Assembly (NCBI GenBank): GCA_023634235.1
Contig: JAMKCF010000014.1
Coordinates: 496,001-560,000, forward strand
Reading direction: 5' to 3'
DNA: 64,000 nt
Source of the DNA: Pisaster brevispinus
Taxonomy: Eukaryota > Echinodermata > Asteroidea > Forcipulatida > Asteriidae
Below, piece after piece: positions 1 through 12,900 of the stretch. The translations under genes were made by a program, and so were the position numbers. Positions within the stretch are counted from its first letter, which is position 1. Each line of letters starts with the position of its first letter. The notes under the pieces are model-generated. The model saw only the letters and a program-made list of their open reading frames with translations. It was not told the DNA's origin and did not search any database.

Positions 1-1959
1 GTGGCCTTATTGTAATTGAAGTACCATAAAGCCCCCAGTAATTTGAACTTAAGTTTCAAAGGTTGCATCTTTTCTTTTTTTTTTGTGTTTTCTGTGGCCC
101 AAGTTTTAAAAGAGATATTCAGCAGAAAAAAGTCTTAATTATTTTGTTACAAGGAAAACTTAACATGAATTCAGTCAAAAACAGGGTTACAAAAGCCAAC
201 ATTCTTAGGGTTAAAAAGCTACCAGTGCTAGTAGTAGTGGGTTGTGTTCCCAAAAGCAATAATGATGATAAACAGTGACTTAAAAATGAAAGTCTTTGTC
301 AATTTTTTTTTATTTATTTGAGCCCTACTTTGGTAGCTGTTAATCCTGCCTGATACAATACTTTACAGTTTAGCAATGGAGAACATTGTCTCCATACCCT
401 CAGTTATTGCCTTGGTGCCCCTTGAAATGTTACAGTATAGAAATTGTCATTTCCCTGGTACAGTAGAGGTGCCCTTTACTGAAGGAAAAATGGCCTTGCC
501 CTTACTAGAATGAAGAAATATAAAACCCTTCAAATGGTAAGTCGAATCTTACACTTTAATTAGTTTTTCTTTAAAGTAATTTGAATTCATGTACGTGCAG
601 AATTTCACTCACAAAAAGTTCTTGTTCTTTATAAACATTCCACGGACCTCCTTCAGACAAGAAATTGAAAGGTAAATCTCATCATAACGCAAACAAATTT
701 TTGCTCAATACATGAATTATGGTTTTCAAAGCACTGACCCTAATAAATCTTAATCATGTTTCTGCAACAGGAAGCCTTGACAATGGCAGGTCCCACTACA
801 GGAATGTGGTCCAGCCGTGGGGTTCAATCACAAGGTCACGTTGTCTCAACATGCGACTGACCGGAATTCACCAGACTAAATTTGATTCATTGGCAACTTT
901 ACATGGGATAAATTGAAAAGGAATTTTTTCATAAGTGAACTTTCCTTTTGGGTTTTGTTCTGATGTGACTGTGAACGACAGGTACCCACTGAAACCTCAG
1001 ATGATTGTTGTGAGAGAATTCCAGGGCTTATTATAATTCAAAAAGGAAAGGAAGATCAACAAAACCTCAATCACAGTGGAACTCATCTCTATCCCAAAGA
1101 AGTCCATAACAACTACAGTGACTGAAGAAATCACAACTGAAGAATTTTTTGAAAATTTATCGACATTGCTTTATCAACATTTGTAAGAGGTAATACTTAA
1201 AAAGTGATTTTTTGAACTAAACTGTGACCAAAATCATTGAGCAAGCCTAATTCAAATACTTATTCTCTTTCAGTACAGCAACAAATTTTCTCAAGTCTAG
1301 ATAAGAATTTCAGTCTAGTGGGACAAGGTCTCTTTTACTGAGAAAAAAAAGATTGCTGAATTTGTTTTTAAGGGGTGACAAACTTCACAAAGGCTGAAAG
1401 AGTTTGGGCACAAAGACCTCTGGCATATATAGGTAATATTGTATGTTAAGTTGTAGGTCCAGTGACTGTCCCACCTTTCCTGAATGAGTCACTACTAACC
1501 AGGAATGACCGGTCCAGCCATTCCTGGCACTTCCTACTGACCACTGCCCTTGCCCTGTTTCCTAGCCACAATAGTTGTGGACTTTATCTTATCAGGAGCC
1601 TCCTCCTTTATCAAATCCCAACATTCCAGGATGTTCCATGGACAACAAATAGCTGTACTTCCTCACCACCACATCAGGCCTTAACCACATTGGGTAGGGT
1701 AAAGCACAGACAGAGCAAATTATCAGTATGGCTAGCCCAGTCTGATTAATGCAGTTCCATTACCACTGACCTGAACTTTGAAGATACTTGCCACAAAATA
1801 CTCAGTTACACCTCACTGATTCCAGCTGACACACCAACTCTTAACTTACACCTTACATGTAAATTAGATGAAAGATCAGAAGATGTATCTTATACCTAAT
1901 TATTCCAAGGCAACTTCCGACAATATTCTAAAGTGACTTTCTTGTATCTTTTGTCAATT

Positions 1960-2960
1960 CCACCATCTCTCATCATCTGTTCATCTCTAAGCATTTGCAT
2001 CAACCCTGAGCAGGTCTTAGATTGCACCTGCTCCCACACCTTCTCCCCTTACAGAAGTCTGGATCATCATTAGCACCATCCTCCAAACTTATCTTACCCT
2101 TTAACATCTCAATGACATCTTGGTAAGATTCCTCCTCATCAATGCCCTCTTCCTGTTGCCTCAAGGATTGCAGATCTTAAATTATCCCTCTTTCATCAGG
2201 TCTCACTCTCTCTTTGTTTCTTACTCTTACATCTGTGGATAATGAAGACTCCCTCATCATTTATCCCAATAACTCTCGCTCATACCTAATGTTTCATCAC
2301 ATCTCCTGTATTTGCATCTTCCGCCTAGTATTATTGGATGATGATTGAAGACTGCCTGTATCCATCATCATTGAAATCATCTCATTCACTGTCTCTACAT
2401 CATCCCTATTCCTTGACTTCTCATGAACTACTCCTCTCTAACATATTTACATCTCTCCTCTTTTTTCATTTCATTATCATCATCTTAAGATGATGGGTAT
2501 CGGTCTCCCCCCCCCCCCCCATCCCTCATTATCTTCATCTGCTTTCCTCTTCCACCTCACCTTCTGCTCTTCTCATTCATTTAAAATACACAATCTTTCC
2601 TTTACATTTCAATTTATAACTGGCAAAACTTCTATCCCTTAAAGTACTGTCAATCCATTGTCATTTTGAAAATGTTCTAAGATGTTGGAAAAGGCATGTT
2701 TACTGGTCGGTTTAGCTCATGAGAATAAGAATTATCAGCGATTTCTGTAATGCACAACTTTACATAACTCTTCATTAATATCTCAGATATAATCTTTTAA
2801 GATGATGATCAGTAATCAACGTCTATCGCTCATCGTTGAAGCAATCTTCATTTTTCACCTGTCTCCTCCACCCTACCCCCTGCTCTTCAGCTCTCTCTCA
2901 AACCACTCCTCTGCAGCATCCCTACTCCTCCATTCTCTCTTTGATCACGTTCTTATCTAC
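1960..2960. repeat. Pyrimidine-rich low-complexity tract
   Basis: The plus strand is strongly enriched in C and T, with recurring CATC, CTCC and TCTC words. Around 2507-2521 it contains a run of cytosines. There is no clean tandem period. It reads as a decayed pyrimidine microsatellite. Confidence 0.5.
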
Positions 2961-5398
2961 AGTGCTCCTGGATTCCAGGGAGGTTGTGTGAACTCTTGTC
3001 GCATTTTTCCCACGGCCCCAGAGTCATAGTAGAGATGAGTTCCATTCCAAGATGCTGACTCACCAGCGAATGACGAGTCAGGGAATTTAGGCCGGCACAG
3101 AGGCCGAGGGTAACAACCACAGAGATGAGAACATTCGCTGCAGATTTTTCAAAATGTTGCTTGTCAAAAATAATGACAAATACATGAAATATCATCTGCT
3201 GTTCTATTCCTGACTACATAAGGAGGTAAATTAAGAAGACTGCAGACCTTTTCAATGATGCCTAAAAAACTTATGACATTGTTTACATTTATGAAGATGT
3301 GTTTATTAAACCTACAAAATAGAAATGTCTACATCAGTATTCAGAAACATTTTTGTTAAGTTGTTTGATGAAGTAAAAGCAAACCCTTGTCAGTTGAAGT
3401 CAAATTGAATTGCCTTGTATTCATGCCACTTGAAATTCGCAACATGTATAGTTTGCGTAACAGAGAGACCCTTTACCAAAGAAACAATCCCTGCCCCATC
3501 CCTTTGAATTTTCCCCAACATTATATGGCTAATTCCAGCACGTCAGACAGATTTAAATTTAACCTTTTTTTCCCTCAAAGATCTGCCAACAAAATCTCAA
3601 AACTGTAACCTTCTTTATTATGTAATTGTATAAAGTCCGAGTAAACATTCTATATTTCAAAAATACTCAATAATAATAATGATAATAGTGAGTAATTCTG
3701 TAGCGTTTTTCACACCTGAAAAGCATCTCAAAACTCATTATTTTTTCATCAGGTACGGTACGTGCAGAGCTACATGTTTGGCTGTATAAGACCCATACAT
3801 GTACACCTTGTAACGGTTAACAAAGTGCTGTGAGACTAGAGTATTTAGTGCAATCTGCATAGTGACACAGTTTAAATTAGAATTTCTGTTTTTCATAAGA
3901 GACGTGCGTAGGTACTGCACATTGATAATACTGCATGATGCGCAAGTCACTGTGTACAACAATCTCACATACCAGAAATTCATCTTTGCTTTTGGCTCAC
4001 AAGGAATTTGAGCAATCCCTGGAGTCTGAATGACAAGAGTCAGTAGCATGACTGCCCTGCCCTGCTTTAGGAAGGTCTGATCCTAAATAATGCCCTCTGG
4101 CAGATGGGTCAAGATGGATATTTAATAATGCTTTGTGCCACTTTCTATGTAAAAGTAGTCATAAAGCACTGTTGGGGCATTTACAAGATTTAACAAATCT
4201 GCTCAAATTTAGGTTAAAACTGTAGGCCCTATGTTAAGTGAATTTTAATCTTACTGTCTGCCTCGACTTTTTGTAAGCTTTTTGGGGACATGTAGGCTAC
4301 TGCATAAAGTTCAACTGTTGATTTGATTTCTACCTCTTCTTCAGTTTATAGTCCATAGGTATTTTATTTGAGATAACTACAGGTTCTCAGGCATTGTATT
4401 TCATATTTGAGAGGGCAAGGCCTTTTTTAATTTTCAAAGTGCACTTCAATTGGAAAATCTTGAAAGTCTATGGGAAACTTTCGAAGGACCACCAAGGCCA
4501 AGACCAGTTCAACAGAGGCCATGGGCTTCGTGTAATTCATGGGTTCTACATGGTAAAGCATGGGTTCTACATGTACTTCTATGGACATTCTGTAAGCATG
4601 CCTATCAATGTGCATAGTAGCCATGGCAGTTGAAGCACAACACTATCGTCACGTAGTTCAAGATGAATTTGTAAACATTCAAGTACAGAGGTACATGTAA
4701 CAAAGCCACACCACATGATTAAGGCCCATCCCTGTGCTGCAACAAGATCAAAAGAGTATGGTCCCTCGTAAATCATTTGATTGTGTACATGATGTATGAC
4801 GTCTGCATACCCAATGTGTAAATGAACCTCTGCTTGTGTCTCAGGTTGATCTTTTCTCTTAAATGCATTCCACAAGAACAGGTGTAGCTCAATTACTAGA
4901 CTTGCTCAATCCTTTGGTTTCTGACTTTTGTAATGTTGAAGTTGGCAGTTATTTTAACTGGGTACCAGAACCCTGGTGACATCTTTGCTGTAAAATAAAA
5001 CTTCAGCTATGAAGTAGAATTCAGAAGCGAGCAAAATGAAAGATTAAGGATTCTGTAGAGCTTGATCTTTTCAAATACTCTACAGTATTGAGACCCGAAC
5101 CAAAACCTAAAACATCAACTTCTGGATTGCTGTTTAATGAATCATTTTGAAGTTTACTTATTAATCCGATTTCACACACTAATTTTTTTCCACATTTTTT
5201 TTTTACAGAACTGTCAACAACATCAGGATTGCTTTCATGTTCTTCCTAAAAATTTGTTTGTAAATTCCTTTAAGGGTACTACAAATTAAAGAAGTATGTA
5301 ATAATGAGAATTGTTTGTAATCAGATAAACAGTTGAATGCACTGATTTCTAGCAACTCTAACAATGAAGTGAGGATGCTGCACTCTATTAGAATGTTT

Positions 5399-5470
5399 TA
5401 ATTGGGTGACTTTACCCATTTGGAGGAAGTATTCCATCAATGTGACCCCCCATAGGGGACAGCTCACAGG
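5399..5470. repeat. Dispersed repeat, copy 1
   Basis: About 70 bases closely match 6411-6478. The match starts at TAATTGGGTGA, runs through TTTGGAGGAAGTATT and a CCCC-AT-GGGG near-palindrome, and ends at GGACAGCTCACA. Both copies are on the plus strand. Family not recognised. Confidence 0.6.
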
Positions 5471-6410
5471 GCAAACCCATACAACAAGACCGCTCAAAAT
5501 CTGCACATCCTTGCAGCAATTGGCTCGGGAATTCAAGATGCTGCGATCAGGAGGGTTTACTACTGTAAATAAGCTACAGACTAATCTGTCCTGAAACAGG
5601 GTTCTACCCAGGAGTTTTCTAAACTGTGCGACATTCTGGACCCAAATTTGTGAAGTTTTGCCTTCAAGCACACTGAAATGAAACAAGTCCCTCGGAATGT
5701 TTTTTCTTGGTGTTTATCTTTGGTTTTAAAAGCCCTGCTATGCAATCTGGGCATTCTAAATGGTTGTTATCGTGACGGTTTTTGTGAATTTGATAAATTA
5801 ATACAAATGTGTGTGTGTGGTTTTTGTTTGTTTGTTGTTTTTTGGGGGTGCCTATCATCCCTAACTTGCACGTATCAGCTTGCAATTGGTGCGTATCAGA
5901 CGGATGCCTGTGCATGGGGAGATTGTTTTAGTATTTGTTTGTTTGTTTGTATTTGTAAACCTGGGCCCTCACAACCCCATAACTTGGGTACAATTTATGA
6001 GAGGCTGTTCAACAAAGAAGTAACATCTTGAAAGAAACAATAAAGAACTTTAAGAGGAAAACTCCTAAAACTACTCTTTAAAATGTGACAACAAATGTGC
6101 TTCAAACAAAGTCAACTGCATAGCAACTCTGCTTTTAATTTAGCTGTCTTTAAATATCAAACCCTAGGCAATAAACCACCATAAAAATCATTTGCCCAGC
6201 ATTTCAAAAATATTATTAAATCAATAAAAAATTTGTTTTCCATAAAATGTGATGGAACCAGTTGACCTGACTGGCAAGTCTAACAAGCTTTGTATGGGGC
6301 CAGATTCACACTGAACTCTCCCAGAGTAAGGTGCATACCAAGTCAGCTAAATAAACCCACAAGGCAACTCATGAGGTTTGTGTGCAGTACACAGTGAACA
6401 GAGGATGCAG

Positions 6411-6478
6411 TAATTGGGTGAATTTAACCATTTGGAGGAAGTATTTGATCAATGTGACCCCATGGGGGACAGCTCACA
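6411..6478. repeat. Dispersed repeat, copy 2
   Basis: Second copy of the element at 5399-5470, with a few substitutions and small indels. Confidence 0.6.
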
Positions 6479-7714
6479 AAGAACCAAAATAATCACTGTG
6501 TGATTCTTCAGCATGTGGGTTGTGGGCCAGTCTTGCTAGTTGCCACCAAAGCACTTCATACATTGGAAGTAAAAACTACAAACAATTTCAGGGGAATTTC
6601 AACTCCACCGCTCTCTTTCACATTTGCTGCTATTTCTTCCAGAAAAGTGTACTTTAAAGCCCTGGTTATCTATTTTCTGTGATTAACAATCAATTGAGAA
6701 AGGACTCAACCAAGTTTTTCGGGCATTTCCCCGTATATTTACCTTGCATGAAAAGTCACAGGTCAGAGTACTTTGTGTACTTTATTTAAGATATTATCTT
6801 CAAAACCAACATTGAGTTTTGAAAAAAAAATCAGCATTTTTCTATCGAAAACTTGTTAATTAAAGAAGAAAAAAATTCAAAATAAAAAATACCCCTGGTT
6901 TAGGAACCAGAAGGCCTGAATAAGCCAAAAGATACTCTAAAAAGAGGCAAGTTTTTGTTGATTGGAAGAACTATCTTGAAACACAAGCAAGGCTCTGCCT
7001 CTGGTCTGAGGTGAGACTTGGGGTGTCTTTGAAAAGCTTCATACACCCATGGAGCAATAAACTCCATAATACACCTGTCTCGCATGTAACGTAGTTACAA
7101 ATCATCACAATTAGTTTTTGTTATCTGTCCATTTTCTTTTTCTTTTTACAGTCTTCAAAGCCTAAATTAAAATATAACCCAAAAAATTCCCGTCCATAAC
7201 ATCAAGAGTGGCTTTTTACTTCAACTTAAGTGAATATTTTGATCACAGGTTTCATATTACAACTAACTTGTTATGAATTTGTATAATTCTATATATTTTT
7301 CGCAAAGCAATCTCAATTTATTTTATAGAATGTGATTATTATTTATAACATTTGTTAGCAACGCTACTCAATAGTTAACTTGGGCCCACTAGTAATACTA
7401 CAGCACTGCAACTGTTATCTTTCCCTTCCTCCATTCTCAAGAGTCAAAGTAGTAAATAGCCAAGTATTAATCAACAAATACAAAATGCTAAAAGTGATGA
7501 TCAAAACCTCTACCCTCCCATCTGGGATCATTGCGAGTCGAGGATGGGGAGGGCTAGATTATCGCAACCACAAAGACTAAAATATTGCACCTTCATACTT
7601 CAATTATCTACATTACAGATGCTTTCATTCTTTATACTGTACTGCCATTCCTTTGGTTATAGCAAATGAATTCAGTAACTCAATACATCAGTGTTGATCA
7701 TTAAAAACAGTAGT

Positions 7715-7780
7715 ACACAAGTAGTAGTAGTACTACTAGTACTACTCTAGCTGCCCTAGCTAAGTAAGTAAGTAGCTTAC
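7715..7780. repeat. TAG/TAC trinucleotide and TAAG microsatellite
   Basis: GTAGTAGTAGTACTACTAGT is followed by CTAGCTAAGTAAGTAAGTAG. The sequence is partly palindromic and could form a small hairpin. Confidence 0.6.
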
Positions 7781-8076
7781 CGATCGATGATCGAGACATC
7801 AATCAAAACAACAATCATTGACAATCTTCCATACAGCCATACTGATCACGATCACAGATCTGGCCCATCCATGACAAAATTCGGATGGATTTTGGCCTTG
7901 CAGTTATAAACCTTTTCAAAACAATGATTGAAAAACAAATAATTACCAAAAATACAAAATCATGAAAATAACATTCAGTTCTGAGTGGCGGGAGTTGTGT
8001 TGGGCCCCGGTGTTTTCGACCATGTCGACAGCAACCTGCAAGATTTGCGATCGTGCTCTTCTAAAAAAACACTTAC

Positions 8077-8220
8077 CTTCAATTTATACTGCCTGGATCT
8101 TTCACTCCGTACCAGATTTCACGACCTTCGAACTACTTGTAAGATTTTGTGTCCATGATTTACTTGTGGTTTACAGGTGAAATGTAAAACTCTACTCTGT
8201 ACCGCAAAGAGACACATGCA
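8077..8220 (-). other. Candidate first (noncoding) exon of a minus-strand gene
   Basis: The only gene-like signal here is a textbook donor on the minus strand: an exon ending TTGAAG followed by GTAAGTGT, with the last exon base at 8077. The DNA just upstream is less AT-rich than its surroundings. No coding sequence or matching acceptor further left could be assigned, so the donor may be fortuitous. Confidence 0.2.
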
Positions 8221-8845
8221 CAATGTACAACGGTACAACTACAAATACAATTTGTGACTGTGTACCTAATTATGCACGGAATGCGTATTAATCACACACA
8301 ACATAAAGCAAACAAGAAAAGCCCATTCATTTCACACACACATGCACTCCACACCATGCCAACTATAACTAGTTTACAAGGAAGTAGAGAGCGCCCTCAA
8401 CGAGGAATGTTGTTTAGTGATGAATCAATCCTTTTGTGGCGTAATAGCTCTTTGTCTGTTTGCAAAATGAGAAACTTCCTATTTCCATATGGACAAAGAT
8501 AAAAACTAATCCGTATTGTTTAAATTTGATTTCCTCACAAAACCCCAGATGTAACTTCTTGTTAAAATATGGTCGTTTTTAGTTTTTAGTCTAGGTTTGT
8601 TGAGTTTGTTATTACAAATTTTCAAGGTAACACTTTGGACTAGCATCAGTACTACATCAAATTTATTCCAGTTTCCAAATTCTTGTTCTTTTTATTCCAT
8701 ATAGAACAGACATCCATACTTTAAAAATAAAGCTTCATTTGTAGAAATCATAAACAGTTATATAAATTTCTTTTTCATTGACAGACAGATAAAATTGCAA
8801 AAATAATCGGCTAAATTAAGCTATCTTGTTGGACAATTGAAACTA

Positions 8846-9035
8846 AAGCCCGGTTCATACTTCCTGCGAATGCGAATGCGAAGCGAATGTTGACGTCACA
8901 AATTCGCATTCGCATTCGCAGGAGTTCAGCTGCGCTCAACTCTTGCGAATATTCGCAGCGAAAACAGAGTTGTGACGTCAAATTCACGTCATATTCGCTT
9001 CGCATTCGCATTCGCAGGAAGTATGAACCGGGCTT
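8846..9035. mobile_element. Short TIR element (MITE), about 190 bp
   Basis: The element begins AAGCCCGGTTCATACTTCCT and ends with the exact reverse complement, AGGAAGTATGAACCGGGCTT. Further inside both ends lie repeated GCGAAT words, and TGACGTCA occurs near each end. A TA flanks each side (8844-8845 and 9036-9037), as a TA target duplication would give. The matching position in the downstream units (for example near 16510) lacks it, so it inserted in the gene A flank only. It has no coding capacity. Confidence 0.85.
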
Positions 9036-9462
9036 TACTCTGGCAGTGTCCTGCATACAATATTCCTAATGCTATGCATTTTAAGCCATAATTTAATCCC
9101 TATTTTTTCCAGAAATTGCAAATACAAACTATATAAATTTTTACAAAGGTCTTTTAAAAGATCACGTGGTGTGTTGCATTCTATACAAATGCATAATAAT
9201 TTAGGGATTATTTAATCGGCACTCTGCCACAGCCCTCTGCCAATACAGCAAGAAAATTGAATCTATCAAAGATTGAATCGATCCGGAACACTACTAGGGT
9301 AAAGGATTTCTTGTAACTTAACATTTTTCTTTACATAAACAGCAAGTAATAATTTGCCTGATGTCTGTAAATCAAAATTGAGCAGCATTGTGATAAGCCA
9401 ACATATCCATCCAAAAATATAAATGGATATTGACAAAAAAGGGAGACTGCCAACATTAGGAC

Positions 9463-9496
9463 TTGATGGCTCAGACGGTAGAGCACCTGTACATTA
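9463..9496 (+). repeat. tRNA-like A-box fragment
   Basis: GATGGCTCAGACGGTAGAGC resembles the D-arm/A-box of a tRNA-derived SINE, but no B-box follows. It is a truncated SINE head, not a tRNA gene. Confidence 0.4.
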
Positions 9497-9750
9497 AAAA
9501 GAACAACTCAAAAGCCTTAACCTATAAAACAAATAAAAAAAAGAGTAAAGTCAAATCTCCTAATAACGAGATCACTGGGACTGACCAGATTACCTCTTTA
9601 TAACAGCAATAGACAGCAAAATAAACAACACAAAGCAAAAATGAAATTCAAGACTTAAGACTGTAGCTCTTTATAAGCAGAACTTCTTTATAAACAAGGT
9701 TTATAACCATGGAGGTAGAAATGATAACCATTTTGGCTGTCCCTCTTTGA

Positions 9751-9912
9751 TCACTAGAGGGCGACATTCAGTCAGTAAGTAGTTCCAATTCCAATTCCAA
9801 GTCAGACATTCTAATCAAGACAAACCAGAACACGACCCATTAAAACCACCAACTCTATTTTTGTGGTAATCTAAATGTTTAATGGCTGCTCAATGTTGAC
9901 CAATAGAGGGCA
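9751..9912. promoter_or_regulatory. CTCF-like motif pair in the 3' flank of gene A
   Basis: TCACTAGAGGGCG (9751-9763) and CCAATAGAGGGCA (9900-9912) each come close to the CTCF core CCASYAGRKGGC. The second lies 35 bases beyond the stop codon of gene A. Downstream units carry a better version of the first site. Based on motif similarity only. Confidence 0.3.
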
Positions 9913-9947
9913 CCGTCACTAGGCATGCCTTTGGTTGGAGTTCAGAG

Positions 9948-12900
9948 TCAGAGGTTCAAGTCAGGGGCTTGATCACTAAGTTCCATCCATTCATGAATTT
10001 TGTTCCTTTCAGTGCCCATCTGCTTTACCGTCTCATCCATGCGTCCATCAAAGAGTCCGAAAAGTCCTCCTGCAGAAAATTCAAAACAAATTCCTTCAAT
10101 TTAAGATTTGTACCCCACAAAGAGAACACTACTGCAAGTGTTGAGACACTTTCTGGAGAGAGACCTCCTGTGCAACATACCCCAATACAACTTCTCATAA
10201 TTGATGCATCCCTCAGGTTTCTGTATCTATCTTTCTTCCAGGAGAAATCACAAACAAATCTAGATACAATACATCTTCGATAGTAGCCATCTCTCCAAGA
10301 AAGAAAACCTAGTGCCATCATCCCCAACCCAACCCCAAATTACTTGGCCTCCTGCATCTACCGCTACCCCACAAGAGACAAAGTAGTTCTCTGGCTATAG
10401 CTACAGCTGTTGCTGCTGATTTGAGCACGGCCTTAGATTTGATTTGACTTTCTCACCTGTATGTATGAAGAGTATCTTGTTGCCTTTGAATAGCTCTGGT
10501 TGTTCCTTTGTTAGCCTAAGTAGATGATAGACACTCTTACCGGTGTACACAGGTTCAATGATAATGCCAGTCTTTGTACAAACCTCACCAACAAGATCTA
10601 TCAATAAAAAAACAACAAAATGTCAGTGTTCACTATGCCAAGTTTTACATTGCAACTTCCGACAGAATCAAGTAGAAAAAGACTCTGTAAAATGACTTCA
10701 TTTTATTCCTATTTCTTATTTACCAAGTTCCTCCGGAGTTGAAAGTCCGTAGCCTCTTCCTTTGACTCCATCCACTAAGTGGACAATATCTTCAGACTGC
10801 AGGACTTTACCGTTGCTGTCCTTAGCATCAACTTCCCTCAAGACGTCATTGATCTGTTTAGAGTGGAACTTGGAGTCATCTGAGACAATGAAGCCATGTA
10901 CCCTGTGAGAAACATTTTTATCTTAATATTTAGACAGGTATGTTTTGTTTTAAATGTCTGTCGTACACTGATTTATAATAAAGCACTCAATTTAAGAAGG
11001 CACCACAGGTTGGACACGAACCCATAACCTTTCATATTCAATTAAGAGAACTTTCTCAGTATGAACCTCTCACAGCTACTGTCACAACCCTCAAAGGACT
11101 CCATTGATACTCCTTGGAGAAGAGAAGCAATTATGGCCAAATGCCTTTCCCAATTAGACAGAGCATCAGGTGAAGATATAGGTCTGTCATAACAAATTGA
11201 CTGATGCTGGGTTGCACTTACTTCAGCCTTGAACCGGTGAGGTAGTTGGCAAGAGCCAGACCAGCAGTGGAACCACTGCTTCCACATGCAATGGCGATGT
11301 CTGTAAACTGATCTGCAACACCCTATGTCAAAATAAACAAAAACAAAAACTTGTTGGATTGTTAACAGCAAAGTTGTACAAATGTTAAAACTGTATGGTA
11401 GAATATACCAAAAACTATAGGATTCAAACTGCCTCTAGCTACCAGGCAAGCTCGGTGGTGTAGTGGTAAGACATCTGCTCTAGCATGGAGACGGTTGTGG
11501 GTTTGAATCCCACCCAAGTAATATGCCTGTGGATTTTTCCTAGGACTTTGGGAAGCACTGATTTTACGGATGTTATGAGTCAACCTAACAACAAAAATCT
11601 ATAAATCTGATGATTTCCCCCGAAGCTAACCCGAGGGCCCAAGTTCAAAGCCTGTAAGCACAAAAATGTGCTAAGCACAGAAAAATATTGCTTAGCAGAA
11701 ACAGGTTACCAGCCAAAATCACATTAAGTTTGCATTGTTGTGAACCACTCAATTTTTGCAAAGCAAAGGAATTTGTCAAGCAGTATTTTCTGCTTAACAT
11801 CTTTATAACATTTGTCCCTGGTCAATGGTTACTTAGCCGTGCAGTGCGATATTTACTGAGTGTCCTGATCAGACAGATTTCAGGCATAGATTTATGGGAT
11901 GTGAGGTCGTTAAGATAAAGTCATATCATCACCTGATCCAGTAGCTCCCTGAATCCTTCCAAATAGCCATATAGACCTACTCCTGTAGAACCTCCTATTG
12001 GTATTGGATAGGCACTCTCACCTGTCTCCTCTCTGTATCAATAAGAAATAAACAACACTGGGTCAGTATTACAACCAGGTCAGTACTACAACCGGGTCAG
12101 TACTACAACCAGGTCAGTACTACAACCGGGTCAGTACTACAACTGGGTCAGTACTACAACCGGGTCAGTACTACAACTGGGTCAGTACTACAACCGGGTC
12201 AGTACTACAACTGGGTCAGTACTACAACTGGGTCAGTAATAGGCACTCTCACCTGTCTCCTCTCTGTATCAATAAGAAATAAACAACACTGGGTCAGTAC
12301 TACAACTGGGTCAGTACTACAACCGGGTCAGTACTACAACCGGGTCAGTACTACAACCGGGTCAGTACTACAACCGGGTCAGTACTACATCTGGGTCAGC
12401 ACTACAACTGGGTCAGTACAACTGGGTCAGTACTACAAATGGGTCAGTACTACAACTGGGTCAGAACTAAATTTGGTCAATACTAAAACTGGGTCCATGC
12501 TAATACTTGGTCAATACTAAAGCTTGGTCAGTATTAACACTTGGTCAATACTAAAACTGGGTCAGTACCATAAAACTTGGTCAGTGCTAAAACTGGGTTG
12601 ATACTTAACTGGGTCAAGCAAAAAATGGGAGGTTTTGTCACGCCAAGTGGCAACAGACATTCCAAGTAATTTTTCCTGTTTACAGAAGCAATTCAAAAGC
12701 AATACAGATTTGTTAACTTACTTTATTTTCTGTACCAGTTGATCCATGCGAGGTTTTATGTCTGTTATATATTGAGACTTCTTAGGTAGCAGGTAAACAT
12801 GTGCTCCAATCAGACGGTTCAGGAACATATTAGCTGTACAAGTAACTTCACTTGGATCCTGCACAAAAACGAGTTCAGTAAACATACTTTTATCAGTGTG

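Larger units (their letters stand above)
1..8076. other. Left flank with no supportable gene
   Basis: I looked for spliced coding exons on both strands and found none I would defend. Open frames here are short, carry no recognisable domain and are not flanked by convincing splice signals. The stretch holds a pyrimidine-rich tract near 1.96-2.95 kb, a C homopolymer near 2.51 kb, a dispersed repeat pair near 5.4 and 6.4 kb and a TAG/TAC-rich microsatellite near 7.72 kb. It could be intron or 3' sequence of a minus-strand gene whose first exon might be near 8.1 kb, but that is inference. Confidence 0.5.

Noticed and set aside
719..916. Coding exon in the left flank
   Set aside because: A 65-codon frame without domain similarity; the opposite strand is equally open in places and no splice sites fit.
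9969..10283. 104-codon plus-strand frame conserved in all five units
   Set aside because: It overlaps exon 9 and its intron on the opposite strand. It is conserved only because the DNA is duplicated.
11042..11371. 109-codon minus-strand frame conserved in all five units
   Set aside because: It overlaps exon 6 in a different frame and runs into intron sequence. The enzyme frame explains the conservation.
11446..11517. Functional tRNA gene
   Set aside because: A- and B-boxes are present but the acceptor stem does not pair and a SINE tail follows. It is repeated at the same intron position in every unit.
12239..12290. Real alternative exon 5
   Set aside because: Only the first 25 bases are duplicated and the reading hits a stop within ten codons. 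Treated as a decoy unless transcripts show otherwise.
12060..12470. Regular 17-base repeats resembling a CRISPR array
   Set aside because: There are no unique spacers; the units abut directly and vary by single bases. It is an intronic minisatellite in a eukaryotic gene.
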